Of a stretch of DNA of 64,000 bases, positions 46,901 to 55,248 are shown in pieces. The stretch comes from Streptomyces griseofuscus. Its GTDB lineage: Bacteria > Actinomycetota > Actinomycetes > Streptomycetales > Streptomycetaceae. The notes beneath the pieces are model-generated. The model made no database searches and was not told the DNA's origin. It was given only the letters and a program-made list of their open reading frames with translations. Numbering within the stretch: position 1 is the first letter of the stretch; each line of letters begins with the position of its first letter. The position numbers and the translations under genes are program-made. The stretch lies in assembly GCF_014673495.1 (NCBI RefSeq), contig NZ_CP051006.1, positions 3,658,001 to 3,722,000 on the forward strand, given 5' to 3'.

Positions 46901-47912
46901 GAGCGATGAAGACATTACACGGTCCGCCGCCGTTCACCCAAATCCATATCCACGCTGGGCCGAGACGCCTGCCGACGGGCCCGACGGGTGCGACTTCGGG
47001 GGCCGCGCGGGGCGGCTGTGAAGGGCTTCGGCGGGGGCCGCGGAGGGCTTCGCGGAGGTCGGGGCGGGGTGGGCCGGTGGAGCCGGGCGGGGCGCCGTCG
47101 ACAGGGCCGTCCGGCCGGCGTGATGTCGACTCCGGTGGGCGCGCGCCGGGATCCGGGCGAGTGCGGGGGTGCGCCGAAGCGGAACAAGCCGGCAACTCGG
47201 GCGGGCGGACCGGGCCGGGGGGATCGTCACGGAAAGTAGCCTTCGTGGGAGCTGGACGCCGTGGACGGGCGTGGACGGGCCGCACCAGTGCCGGACGGCG
47301 GAGCGCATCCGGCGGGTTGGGCAGGGCCACGTCGGTACGGCCGCTCAGGCCGCGCTCGGAGGCCGATGGGAACCGGGGACGCGCCGGAGCGCACCGAGGG
47401 GCGGGAGGGCCGCACGGCCGCGGCCGCGGGCTTCCGGGGGGCCACGGGCGTCTCCGGGTGGCCCGCGCGAAACATGTCGCCACGTCAGGCGGGCGAGCGA
47501 CCGCGCCTGTACGGCCGCGCGACCCAGGTCGGTTGACGCCGCGAGCGGGCACGGCCGCGCGGCGCGCGTCGATGGGTCGGGTGTGCGCGCTGGCGCATTC
47601 GCGTCGCACTCGCCGGTCGGCGGGCGGGCCGCGCCACAGCGGCGCCGGGAGACGCCCGGGAGGCCGAAGGCCCCCTGTAGGCCGCGCCTGGACCACGCCG
47701 GTACGACTATTTCGCTCCTGCGCGACCTGTGCCGTTCGTCACCCTAGGCTCGACACGCCCTGTGTGATCTTGAGGCACCCTGAGCCCCGGTCGCCGGTCA
47801 CACCGCGTCACGAGCCCCCTCATGCCCTCCCCGAACTCCCCGAACCCCCCGAACCACTCAGCCCCCGAACTCCTCCGACTCCGACTCCGAACTCCCCCGA
47901 CCTTGGAGCGCG
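46901..47912. other. 1-kb region without a supported gene
   Basis: Open frames on both strands (for example 46894-47997 and 46863-47696) are compositionally Arg/Pro/Gly/Ala-rich, overlap each other and the tRNA-Thr gene, and have no ribosome binding sites or recognisable domains. The region contains the promoter region of tRNA-Thr/Met on one side and of the 47913 gene on the other. I see no RNA gene. Confidence 0.5.
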
Positions 47913-49163
47913 ATGCCCGACAGCCAGCCGCAGCCGCACCTGCCGTCGAACTCGTCGAATCCGTCGGGCGGTCTACTGCTGTGCGGGGCGCGGCTGACCG
48001 ACGGCCGGTCCGTGGACGTACGGCTGGGCGGCGGGCGGATCGAGGCCGTGGGCACCGCGGGCAGCCTGGCGCAGGGGCCGGCCCGCGCGGGCGCCCAGCG
48101 GGTGGACCTCACCGGCTATCTGCTGCTGCCCGCCCCGGCCGAGCCGCACGCGCACGGCGACACCGCCCTGTCCGCCGAGCGGCCCGGCCCGGCCTCCTGC
48201 GACCCCGAGGACGTCCAGCGCCGGGCCACGGAGGCGACGCTGCTCCAGCTGGGGCACGGGGCGACCGCCGTACGGGCGCATGTGCGCGTGGGCGACGTAC
48301 AGGGCCTCGGCGCGCTGAACGCCGTACTCCAGGCCCGGCGGGCGCTGCGCGGGCTCGCGGAGCTGACCGCGGTGGCGATGCCCCGGCTGCTGACGGGGGT
48401 GGCCGGGGCGGACGGGCTGGCGATGCTGCGGGACGCGGCGAAGATGGGCGCCGCGGCGGTGGGCGGCTGCCCGGACCTGGACCCGGATCCCACGGGGTAC
48501 GTGGAGGCGGTCCTGGAGGTGGCCGCCGAGCACGGCCTGCCGGTGGACCTGCACACGGACGCCGCCGACCCGGCCCGGCTGTCCCGGCTCGCGGCGATGG
48601 CGGGTGGTCTGCGCCCCGGCGTGACGATCGGCCCGTGCGCCGGTCTCACGCGCCTGCCCGCCGAGGCCGCATCCCGCGCCGCGGACCAGCTCGCGGCGGC
48701 CGGGGTGACGGTCGTATGCCTGCCCCAGGGCGGCTGCGGCGGCACCGACCGGCGGGGCACGGCTCCGGTACGGCTGCTGCGCGCGGCCGGGGTGCGGACG
48801 GCGGCCGGCAGCGGCGCGTTGCGGGACGTGTCGAACCCGGTGGGCCGCGGGGACCCCCTGGAGGCGGCCTATCTGCTCGCCTCCGCCCACGGGCTGCGCC
48901 CCGAGGACGCCTACGACGCCGTGAGCGCGACGGCCCGCGCCACGCTGGGCCTGCCCCGGGTCCGGGTGGAGGCGGGGTTCCCGGCCGAGCTCCTGGCCGT
49001 GCGCGGCGACCATCTGCCGGGCGCGCTCTCCCTGGCGTACAGCCGGATCGTGATCCATCGCGCCCGGGTGGTGGCCCGTACGAGCGCGGTCCGGGAGTAC
49101 TGCAACTCGGCGGCGGTCTCGGAACCGGGGCTGCCGCGGCAGGGGCGGGGCGAGGTGTCGTAG
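47913..49163 (+). CDS. Amidohydrolase of the cytosine-deaminase type, probably catalytically impaired
   Basis: 416 residues. The N-terminal beta sandwich (LLCGARLTDGRSVDVRLGGG) leads into the metal motif H79-A-H81 (AEPHAHGDTA). Compared with CodA-type enzymes, H214 is kept (VDLHTDAADP) but the general acid/base Glu is Ala217, the next metal-region His is Pro241 (TIGPCAG), and the metal Asp is Gly301 (AAGSGALRD). The rest of the C-terminal motif, NPVGRGDPLEAAYLLA, is normal. It may be a pseudoenzyme. Upstream of an NAD(P)-binding gene by 27 nt. Confidence 0.82.
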   Translation: MPDSQPQPHLPSNSSNPSGGLLLCGARLTDGRSVDVRLGGGRIEAVGTAGSLAQGPARAGAQRVDLTGYLLLPAPAEPHAHGDTALSAERPGPASCDPEDVQRRATEATLLQLGHGATAVRAHVRVGDVQGLGALNAVLQARRALRGLAELTAVAMPRLLTGVAGADGLAMLRDAAKMGAAAVGGCPDLDPDPTGYVEAVLEVAAEHGLPVDLHTDAADPARLSRLAAMAGGLRPGVTIGPCAGLTRLPAEAASRAADQLAAAGVTVVCLPQGGCGGTDRRGTAPVRLLRAAGVRTAAGSGALRDVSNPVGRGDPLEAAYLLASAHGLRPEDAYDAVSATARATLGLPRVRVEAGFPAELLAVRGDHLPGALSLAYSRIVIHRARVVARTSAVREYCNSAAVSEPGLPRQGRGEVS

Positions 49164-49190
49164 CACCGCCCGGGGCGTACGGTCTGAAGC

Positions 49191-49847
49191 ATGCGCATTG
49201 TTATCGCTGGTGGTCACGGTCAGATCGCGCTGCGGCTGGAACGGCTGCTCGCCGCGCGTGGGTACGAGGTCGCGGGGATCATCCGCAAGCCGGAACAGAG
49301 CGACGACCTGCGGTCGGCCGGGGCCGAGCCGGTGGTGCTCGATCTGGAGTCCGCCTCGGTGGAGGACGTCACGGAGCTGCTGCGGGGCGCGGACGCGGCG
49401 GTGTTCGCGGCGGGCGCGGGTCCGGGCAGCGGTACGGACCGCAAGGAGACGGTCGACAAGGGCGCGGCGGTGCTGTTCGCGGATGCGGCGGTGCGCGCGG
49501 GCGTACGCCGGTTCGTGGTGGTGTCCTCAATGGGCGCCGACCCCGCGCACCAGGGCGACGAGGTGTTTGACGTCTATCTGCGCGCCAAGGGCGAGGCCGA
49601 CGCGTACGTCACCCGTCAGAAGGACCTGGACTGGACGATCCTGCGGCCCGGATCGCTGACCAACGACGCCGGCACCGGCCTGGTCCGCCTGGAGGCGCAC
49701 ACCGGGCGCGGCACGATCCCGCGCGACGACGTGGCCGCCGTACTCGCGGAGCTGGTGGACACCTCGGCGACGGCCGGCCTGACGCTGGAACTGACGAGCG
49801 GTTCGACGCCGGTGTCGGTCGCGGTGAAGTCGGTGGCCGGGAACTGA
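49191..49847 (+). CDS. NAD(P)-binding epimerase/reductase-like protein (atypical SDR)
   Basis: 218 residues. The N-terminal dinucleotide-binding motif is IVIAGGHGQIALRLERLL, the NAD(P)H-binding pattern of the NmrA-like atypical SDRs, followed by VLDLESASVEDVTELLRGAD, FVVVSSMGAD and the DWTILRPGSLTND block. Substrate unknown. Same strand and probably same transcript as the amidohydrolase-like gene. Confidence 0.88.
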   Translation: MRIVIAGGHGQIALRLERLLAARGYEVAGIIRKPEQSDDLRSAGAEPVVLDLESASVEDVTELLRGADAAVFAAGAGPGSGTDRKETVDKGAAVLFADAAVRAGVRRFVVVSSMGADPAHQGDEVFDVYLRAKGEADAYVTRQKDLDWTILRPGSLTNDAGTGLVRLEAHTGRGTIPRDDVAAVLAELVDTSATAGLTLELTSGSTPVSVAVKSVAGN

Positions 49848-49875
49848 CCCCCGGGCGGCGGGAGTTGAGGACGCC

Positions 49876-50088
49876 TCAGAACAGCGGCAGCTGACCGGGG
49901 AACTCGGGTACGACGTATCCGTCCAACGTGGGCTGCGCGGCGCCGAGTTGAGCTTGCCGTCGCGATCCCTCGCAGGAGACGAGCCGTACGTCCTCCCGCG
50001 CTCCGGGCGGATCGTGCCGCGCGAAGCGGCCCGCCACGACGGCGATCTCGCGGTGGCACACGGGGCAGGTTCTGCGGCGGGAGGACAT
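49876..50088 (-). CDS. Small protein with a zinc-finger-like CxxC motif
   Basis: 70 residues from ATG 50088: MSSRRRTCPVCHREIAVVAG and later RHDPPG and VSCEGS, so Cys-Cys plus His/Cys could hold one zinc. Ends GYVVPEFPGQLPLF. A longer open frame to 50142 is less likely. Function unknown. Converges with the SDR-type gene. Confidence 0.6.
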   Translation of the reverse strand: MSSRRRTCPVCHREIAVVAGRFARHDPPGAREDVRLVSCEGSRRQAQLGAAQPTLDGYVVPEFPGQLPLF

Positions 50089-50223
50089 ACCGCCAGTGTG
50101 CCTGCTCAGGTGTGCCGACGGTCGCGCCCGCTTCAGGTGCATGGCACCCGCTTCAGACGCGGGGCACCGCAGCAGCTGCGCGGCACCGCGTCAGCCGGGT
50201 GGCGCCGCTTCAGCCGGGTGGCC

Positions 50224-50547
50224 TCAGGTGCGCGACTGCGCCTCCCAGCACTCGGGGCCGACGCCGCGCCAGTCGATCAGTGGCGAGTCCGCGACCTGCT
50301 CCGGCTCGATCTCCAGGCCGGCCCGCCGCAGGAACTCCACGAGGTCCCGCACATTGTGCGCGAGCCCCAGGATCTCCCCGTCCACCCGGACCCGCCGCCC
50401 ACCGCTCGGCGAGGGCAACTGGACGACGATGGGTCGCTTCCCGGCCATACCTCCAGCATCGTCCGGACCGGGGACGGTCGCACCCGCACCGGGTTCCGGT
50501 TCCGGATCGGACTCTGGATCGGGTTCCGCCGATCGGTATTCGCTCAC
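50224..50547 (-). CDS. Conserved small protein of unknown function
   Basis: 107 residues from GTG 50547, with a Glu/Asp/Pro-rich start and a conserved-looking domain RRVRVDGEILGLAHNVRDLV then EFLRRAGLEIEPEQ, ending DWRGVGPECWEAQ. ATG 50448 would give only the domain (74 residues), but its GGAGG site is too close to that start. No catalytic motif seen. Confidence 0.6.
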   Translation of the reverse strand: MSEYRSAEPDPESDPEPEPGAGATVPGPDDAGGMAGKRPIVVQLPSPSGGRRVRVDGEILGLAHNVRDLVEFLRRAGLEIEPEQVADSPLIDWRGVGPECWEAQSRT

Positions 50548-50793
50548 CCGTTCGATTCTAGTCCCCCTCCCGGGCAGGAACGGCGGGGTCCCGTGGCCGT
50601 ATGAGCGGGGATGCCGAGAAGTGCTGCCGGCGGCGTGCAACCCGTCGGGCGTGTTCGGGAGTACCTACGGGCGGACGTCCAAGCGGCCGCCGCTCCTGGT
50701 GGCCGCCGTAGGTCGACGCGCGGGCCCAGCGCGGTGGCCGTCGAGGACCGCCCGGCACGGCGCCGGGCGGCAGCTTTGAAGGAGAAATGCTCC

Positions 50794-51486
50794 GTGGCTC
50801 TCAGTTCTGCGAGGAAGGCGGCCATGGCGGCCGTCGCGGTCGCCGCGCTCGGCGGGGTCTCGTTCTTCGGCGCGTCCGCGAGCGAGGCGGCCCCGGGCCC
50901 GGCCGGCCATGCCTCGTCCACGCCCGCCCCCGCACCCGCCTCCGCCGTCGCCGAGCGGTCCGTTCCGGCGCATCGGCAGGCGCCGCAGGTGGTCACGCGG
51001 GTGATCGGCAAGGGACGGGTGGACGGGCACCGTTGGTCGGTGGCACTGGAGTTCCACCGGACCCTGCCCAAGGGCTACGCCCTGCCCACCCTGCCCGACG
51101 GCGCGTCGGCGCCCGGTACGTCCCTGTTGTGCCAGCGCATGTACATCGGCGGTGTCCGCATCGACCACCAGGGCGGCCCCTGGTCCGACTGCCAACCCGT
51201 CACCGGCACCAACGACCCCGCCCCCGCAGGCGAGATGGGCCTGTGGGGCCTCCACGACAAGGGGCTGGACGGCACCCGCCTCATGGTCGCCAACCCCGAA
51301 CCCGACGTCGCCTACGGCCTCATCACCCTCACCAACGGCCACCAGATCAAAGCCACGACGGTCACGGTCCCCGGCACCACCTACCGCGCCTGGGCCGCAC
51401 CCATCCCCGACGGACAGACCATCGCCGCCGTCGACCAGTACGACGACCACCATCACCGGCTCACCCACGACACCAACTGGCACTGA
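50794..51486 (+). CDS. Secreted protein of unknown function
   Basis: 230 residues from GTG 50794 (GGAGAA site). A Sec signal peptide is clear: VALSSARKAAMAAVAVAALG, then GVSFFGASASEAAPGP with a likely cut after SEA. A Pro/Ala-rich linker leads to a domain with RWSVALEFHRTLPKGYALPT, two cysteines (LLCQRMY, WSDCQPV) and a His-rich end (QYDDHHHRLTHD). Family not recognised. Confidence 0.8.
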   Translation: MALSSARKAAMAAVAVAALGGVSFFGASASEAAPGPAGHASSTPAPAPASAVAERSVPAHRQAPQVVTRVIGKGRVDGHRWSVALEFHRTLPKGYALPTLPDGASAPGTSLLCQRMYIGGVRIDHQGGPWSDCQPVTGTNDPAPAGEMGLWGLHDKGLDGTRLMVANPEPDVAYGLITLTNGHQIKATTVTVPGTTYRAWAAPIPDGQTIAAVDQYDDHHHRLTHDTNWH

Positions 51487-51573
51487 CCGCACAGGCGACT
51501 CAGGGGGCCGGGGCCGGTCGGGGGGCGCCGGCTCCCGGCGTCCCAAAATCGTTCGGTTGGGATCCGACAACGA

Positions 51574-51618
51574 GAAACCCCCTCTGATCAGGTAATCAAC
51601 CTGATCAGAGGGGGTTTC
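51574..51618. terminator. Perfect 19-bp bidirectional terminator
   Basis: GAAACCCCCTCTGATCAGG pairs without mismatch with its complement across a 7-nt TAATCAA loop. Symmetrical ends (GAAA/TTTC) allow function for the secreted protein gene (plus) and tRNA-Tyr (minus), which converge here. Confidence 0.85.
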
Positions 51619-51625
51619 CCTACTG

Positions 51626-51707
51626 TGGCGGCGCCAGGATTCGAACCTGGGAAGGCTGAGCCGGCAGATTTACAGTCTGCTCCCTTTGGCCGCTCGGGCA
51701 CACCGCC
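51626..51707 (-). tRNA. tRNA-Tyr (GTA anticodon)
   Basis: 82-nt class II tRNA on the minus strand: acceptor GGCGGTG with CGCCGCC, anticodon stem GCAGA/TCTGC with loop CTGTAAA and GTA, a long variable arm, and T-arm CCAGGTTCGAATCCTGG. Discriminator A; no encoded CCA. Confidence 0.95.
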
Positions 51708-51931
51708 AAGTTTGCTGCCAATCGAACCCGCTTGCGGCGGTGTTCCCCGGCAACGACGTAAACAATACCTGATCCACGGGGGTGCTTCGCCACCCGGTTG
51801 ATCTCCAGCCCTCGGGTCCCGGGGTGGCTAGGCTGGTGCGGATGCGGCCCGGCAGAACGCCGGGCCCGGCGGCCGCCGCCGCGCACGCCGGCACGCACCG
51901 ACACACACCCCGATACAAGGAGCCACAGGAC

Positions 51932-52420
51932 ATGGCCGACTCCAGTTTCGACATCGTCTCGAAGGTCGAGCGGCAGGAGGTCGACAACGCCCTCAACCAG
52001 GCCGCCAAGGAGATCTCCCAGCGCTACGACTTCAAGGGCGTCGGCGCCTCGATCGCGTGGTCCGGGGAGAAGATCCTCATGGAGGCGAACTCCGAGGAGC
52101 GGGTGAAGGCCGTCCTCGACGTCTTCCAGTCCAAGCTGATCAAGCGGGGCATCTCGCTGAAGGCACTGGACGCGGGCGAGCCCCAGCTGTCCGGCAAGGA
52201 GTACAAGATCTTCGCCTCCATCGAGGAGGGCATCTCCCAGGAGAACGCCAAGAAGGTGGCGAAGATCATCCGCGATGAGGGCCCCAAGGGCATCAAGGCC
52301 CAGGTCCAGGGCGACGAGCTGCGCGTCAGCTCCAAGAGCCGCGACGACCTCCAGGCCGTGATCGCCCTCCTGAAGGGCAAGGACTTCGACTTCGCGCTCC
52401 AGTTCGTGAACTACCGGTAG
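51932..52420 (+). CDS. YajQ family cyclic di-GMP-binding-type protein
   Basis: 162 residues starting MADSSFDIVSKVERQEVDNA, with YDFKGVGASI and the C-terminal SKSRDDLQAVIALLKGKDFD signature. YajQ proteins bind nucleotides or RNA, and some bind cyclic di-GMP and act with a transcription factor; which applies here is not known. AAGGAGCC site upstream. Confidence 0.95.
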   Translation: MADSSFDIVSKVERQEVDNALNQAAKEISQRYDFKGVGASIAWSGEKILMEANSEERVKAVLDVFQSKLIKRGISLKALDAGEPQLSGKEYKIFASIEEGISQENAKKVAKIIRDEGPKGIKAQVQGDELRVSSKSRDDLQAVIALLKGKDFDFALQFVNYR

Positions 52421-52441
52421 GAACCGGGAGCGGAACGGAGA

Positions 52442-52474
52442 GAAGGGTGGGGCCTCTGCGGGCGCCCACCCTTC
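52442..52474. terminator. Terminator between yajQ-type and glsB-like genes
   Basis: A perfect 10-bp stem GAAGGGTGGG / CCCACCCTTC with a 13-nt loop between two convergent genes. Confidence 0.75.
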
Positions 52475-52493
52475 CGTGCTGTCGGGGCAGTGC

Positions 52494-52763
52494 TCAGCTG
52501 CGGCGGGAGTTGCCGAAGACCAGCCGGTAGGCGATCAGCAGCACCAGTGAACCGCCGATGGCCGCGACCCAGGTGGCACCGTCGAAGAAGTGCTTGCTGA
52601 CCGGGTGGTCGAGCCAACGCGACGAGATCCAGCCACCGACGAACGCGCCCAGGATGCCGATGACGGTCGTACCCAGGAGGCCGCCGGGGTCGCGCCCCGG
52701 CAGCAGGAACTTGGCTATGGCTCCGGCCAGCAGCCCCAGAATGATCCAAGCGATGATGCCCAT
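52494..52763 (-). CDS. GlsB/YeaQ/YmgE family small membrane protein
   Basis: 89 residues from ATG 52763 with three hydrophobic segments: MGIIAWIILGLLAGAIAKFL, LLGTTVIGILGAFVGGWISS and WVAAIGGSLVLLIAYRLVFG. The PGRDPGG loop is typical of this transglycosylase-associated/stress family. Open frame further upstream is not supported. Confidence 0.9.
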   Translation of the reverse strand: MGIIAWIILGLLAGAIAKFLLPGRDPGGLLGTTVIGILGAFVGGWISSRWLDHPVSKHFFDGATWVAAIGGSLVLLIAYRLVFGNSRRS

Positions 52764-53033
52764 AGCGCCAACCCTGCCCTTTCGCGCCCGGTGCGCCCAG
52801 CCTCGTTCGTGAGATCTTGGTGAGGATGAGTGGTCCGCCGGGCGCACGTTCGTGCCGTCTTGGTGAACAGGACGCCGGCAAACCTCCCCCTGGTTGCCGC
52901 CGCCGGGTCGGGGGTTCGTCCCGGGCCGTTCCCGATCTCGCCACAGAGCGCCCCGGTACTGCTCGAAAAGTGTGACCGGCTGATACTTGTGCCAGCAGGG
53001 AAGCCCGGCGCAGTGACCTGAGAGGTGCCGATC

Positions 53034-53435
53034 ATGAAGGTGTTCAACCTGCTGCTCAACATCCTGTGGCTGCTGTTCTGCGGCATCTGGCTGTCGATCG
53101 GCTATCTGATCGCCGCGCTGATCTGCTTCATCCTGATCATCACGATCCCGTTCGGCATCGCCTCGCTGCGCATCGCCGGGTTCGTGCTGTGGCCGTTCGG
53201 CCGGACCGCCGTGGAGCGGCCGGGCGCCGGTACCGGATCGGTCGTCGGCAACGTCATCTGGGTGATCTTCGCGGGCTGGTGGCTGGCCCTGGAGCATCTG
53301 ATCACCAGCATCCCGCTGTTCCTGTCGATCATCGGGATCCCGTTCGGCTGGGCCAATCTGAAGCTCATCCCGATCTCGCTGATGCCGCTGGGCCGCGAGA
53401 TCGTCCGTACGGACCAGGGGTTCGGCGGCCGCTGA
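53034..53435 (+). CDS. YccF family inner-membrane protein
   Basis: 133 residues from ATG 53034 (GAGAGG site; GTG 53025 overlaps it). Two copies of the YccF pattern are visible: NILWLLFCGIWLSIGYLIAA with TIPFGIASLRIAGFVLWPFG, and NVIWVIFAGWWLALEHLITS with GIPFGWANLKLIPISLMPLG. Function unknown in general. Confidence 0.92.
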   Translation: MKVFNLLLNILWLLFCGIWLSIGYLIAALICFILIITIPFGIASLRIAGFVLWPFGRTAVERPGAGTGSVVGNVIWVIFAGWWLALEHLITSIPLFLSIIGIPFGWANLKLIPISLMPLGREIVRTDQGFGGR

Positions 53436-53555
53436 TCGATGTGCGGGGGCGCCGTACCTCCGGAATCATCGCTACAGGGGCGATGACGACGGGGGCACAG
53501 ACGCCTGTCCAGGCCTGGGGGAAGCGCACATCCGGCATCCGTACGGAGTTCTCAG

Positions 53556-54113
53556 ATGCCCAGGAACCACATCGGCCCGTCCACTGCCGCCGCACCCTCG
53601 GCCACCCGGCAGGGGGCCGGCCGTACGGGGGTGAGCGCAGCGGACTGCGGGCTGCTGCTGCTCCGGCTGACCTTCGGGCTGTTTCTCGCGGGCCACGGGT
53701 CCCAGAAGCTCTTCGGGCTGTTCGGCGGGCAGGGGCTCGCGGCCACCGGCAAGGGGTTCGAGTCGCTCGGCTACCGCCCCGGCAAGCTCTTCGCCGCGAT
53801 CGGCGGCCTCTCCGAGCTGCTCGGCGGTCTCGGCCTCGCCGCCGGGCTGCTCGTACCGCTCGCGGCCGCCGCGATCGTGGGCGTGATGATCAACGCCATG
53901 GTCACCGTGAGCGCCGCCCATGGGGTGTGGGTGGACAAGGGCGGGGTGGAGTACAACATCTGCATCGTCGTCGTCGCCCTCGCCGTCGCGGCCATCGGGC
54001 CCGGCCGGCTCGCCCTGGACCGCTTCTTCCGGTGGGGGGAGGGCGGCTGGCCTCAGGCCGCCTTCGCCCTGGTGCTCGGGGGCTTGGGGGCGGCGCTCGC
54101 GCTGGCCCTGTGA
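53556..54113 (+). CDS. DoxX family membrane protein
   Basis: 185 residues with four membrane segments after a 27-residue disordered start: LLLLRLTFGLFLAGHGSQKL (the DoxX motif with GHGxQK), FAAIGGLSELLGGLGLAAGL, AAAAIVGVMINAMVTVSAAH and a final pair. DoxX proteins are linked to redox and thiol homeostasis in actinobacteria. Confidence 0.9.
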   Translation: MPRNHIGPSTAAAPSATRQGAGRTGVSAADCGLLLLRLTFGLFLAGHGSQKLFGLFGGQGLAATGKGFESLGYRPGKLFAAIGGLSELLGGLGLAAGLLVPLAAAAIVGVMINAMVTVSAAHGVWVDKGGVEYNICIVVVALAVAAIGPGRLALDRFFRWGEGGWPQAAFALVLGGLGAALALAL

Positions 54114-54180
54114 GGGGCGCGGTGCGTAACCCCTGCCAGCAGCCGGATGAAGCAGCCGGATGAAGGCCGTACCACCGGCT

Positions 54181-55044
54181 TCACAGCCTGCGGCCCGCCA
54201 TGCCCTCCAGGCGCTGGATCCGCTCCGCCATCGGCGGGTGCGTGGAGAACATCTTCGACAGCCCCTGGCCCGGGCGGAACGGGTTCGCGATCATCATGTG
54301 GCTCGCGGTCTCGATCCGCGGCTCGGGCGGCAGCGGCAGCTGCTGGGTGCCGATCTCCAGCTTGCGCAGGGCGCTCGCGAGGGCCAGCGGGTCGCCGGTG
54401 AGCTGGGCGCCCGAGGCATCCGCCTCGTACTCCCGGGAGCGGCTGATGGCCAGCTGGATCAGCGTGGCGGCGAGCGGGCCCAGGATCATGATCAGGAGCA
54501 TGCCGAGCAGGCCGGGGCCCTCGTCGTCGTCCGAACGACCGATCGGGATCAGCCAGGCGAAGTTCACCAGGAACATGATCACCGAGGCGAGCGCGCCGGC
54601 CACCGAGGAGATGAGGATGTCCCGGTTGTAGACATGGCTCAGTTCGTGCCCGATGACGCCGCGCAGCTCGCGCTCGTCCAGCAGGCGCATGATGCCCTCG
54701 GTGCAGCACACGGCCGCATTGCGCGGATTGCGGCCCGTGGCGAAGGCGTTCGGGGCCTCGGTCGGGGAGATGTAGAGCCGGGGCATGGGCTGGCGGGCCT
54801 GTGTGGAGAGTTCGCGGACCATGCGGTACAGCGCCGGGGCCTCGAACTCGCTCACCGGGCGGGCCCGCATCGCGCGCAGGGCGAGCTTGTCGCTGTTCCA
54901 GTACGCGTACGCGTTCGTGCCGAGGGCGATCAGGACTGCCACGATCAGCCCGGTGCGGCCGAAGAAGCCGCCGATGATGATGATGAGCGCCGACAGTCCC
55001 CCGAGGAGTACTGCGGTCCTGAGCCCGTTGTGCCGGCGGTGCAC
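54181..55044 (-). CDS. htpX: Zinc metalloprotease HtpX
   Basis: 287 residues from GTG 55044 (GGAGGG site 8 nt upstream); the frame to 55122 would add 26 atypical residues. Two N-terminal membrane segments, zinc motif H133-E-L-S-H137 (GVIGHELSHVYN), two further segments and the third ligand region SREYEADASG (E205/E207). Integral-membrane M48 protease of protein quality control. Confidence 0.95.
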   Translation of the reverse strand: MHRRHNGLRTAVLLGGLSALIIIIGGFFGRTGLIVAVLIALGTNAYAYWNSDKLALRAMRARPVSEFEAPALYRMVRELSTQARQPMPRLYISPTEAPNAFATGRNPRNAAVCCTEGIMRLLDERELRGVIGHELSHVYNRDILISSVAGALASVIMFLVNFAWLIPIGRSDDDEGPGLLGMLLIMILGPLAATLIQLAISRSREYEADASGAQLTGDPLALASALRKLEIGTQQLPLPPEPRIETASHMMIANPFRPGQGLSKMFSTHPPMAERIQRLEGMAGRRL

Positions 55045-55248
55045 CGTACGCCCTCCAAGTGGTACTGCGGGGAACCCTTCGGTCCAGTCCTTCGGTCCAG
55101 TGGACCCTTCCGCTCTGGTCAACGCCAGGCGGCGGTCACAAGTTCCCAGGTGGGCGGGGGCGGGCGCGGCGGCTGTACGAGTGAAGGGGGTCCGGCCGTA
55201 CGGGCGAAAGGGGTTCCGCGGGTGCTCGCGGGGGCCCGCCGGTCCTCC

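Noticed and set aside
46863..47997. Overlapping long frames on both strands next to tRNA-Thr
   Set aside because: They cover the tRNA itself, have Arg/Pro/Gly-biased composition, no start signals, and no similarity to known proteins.
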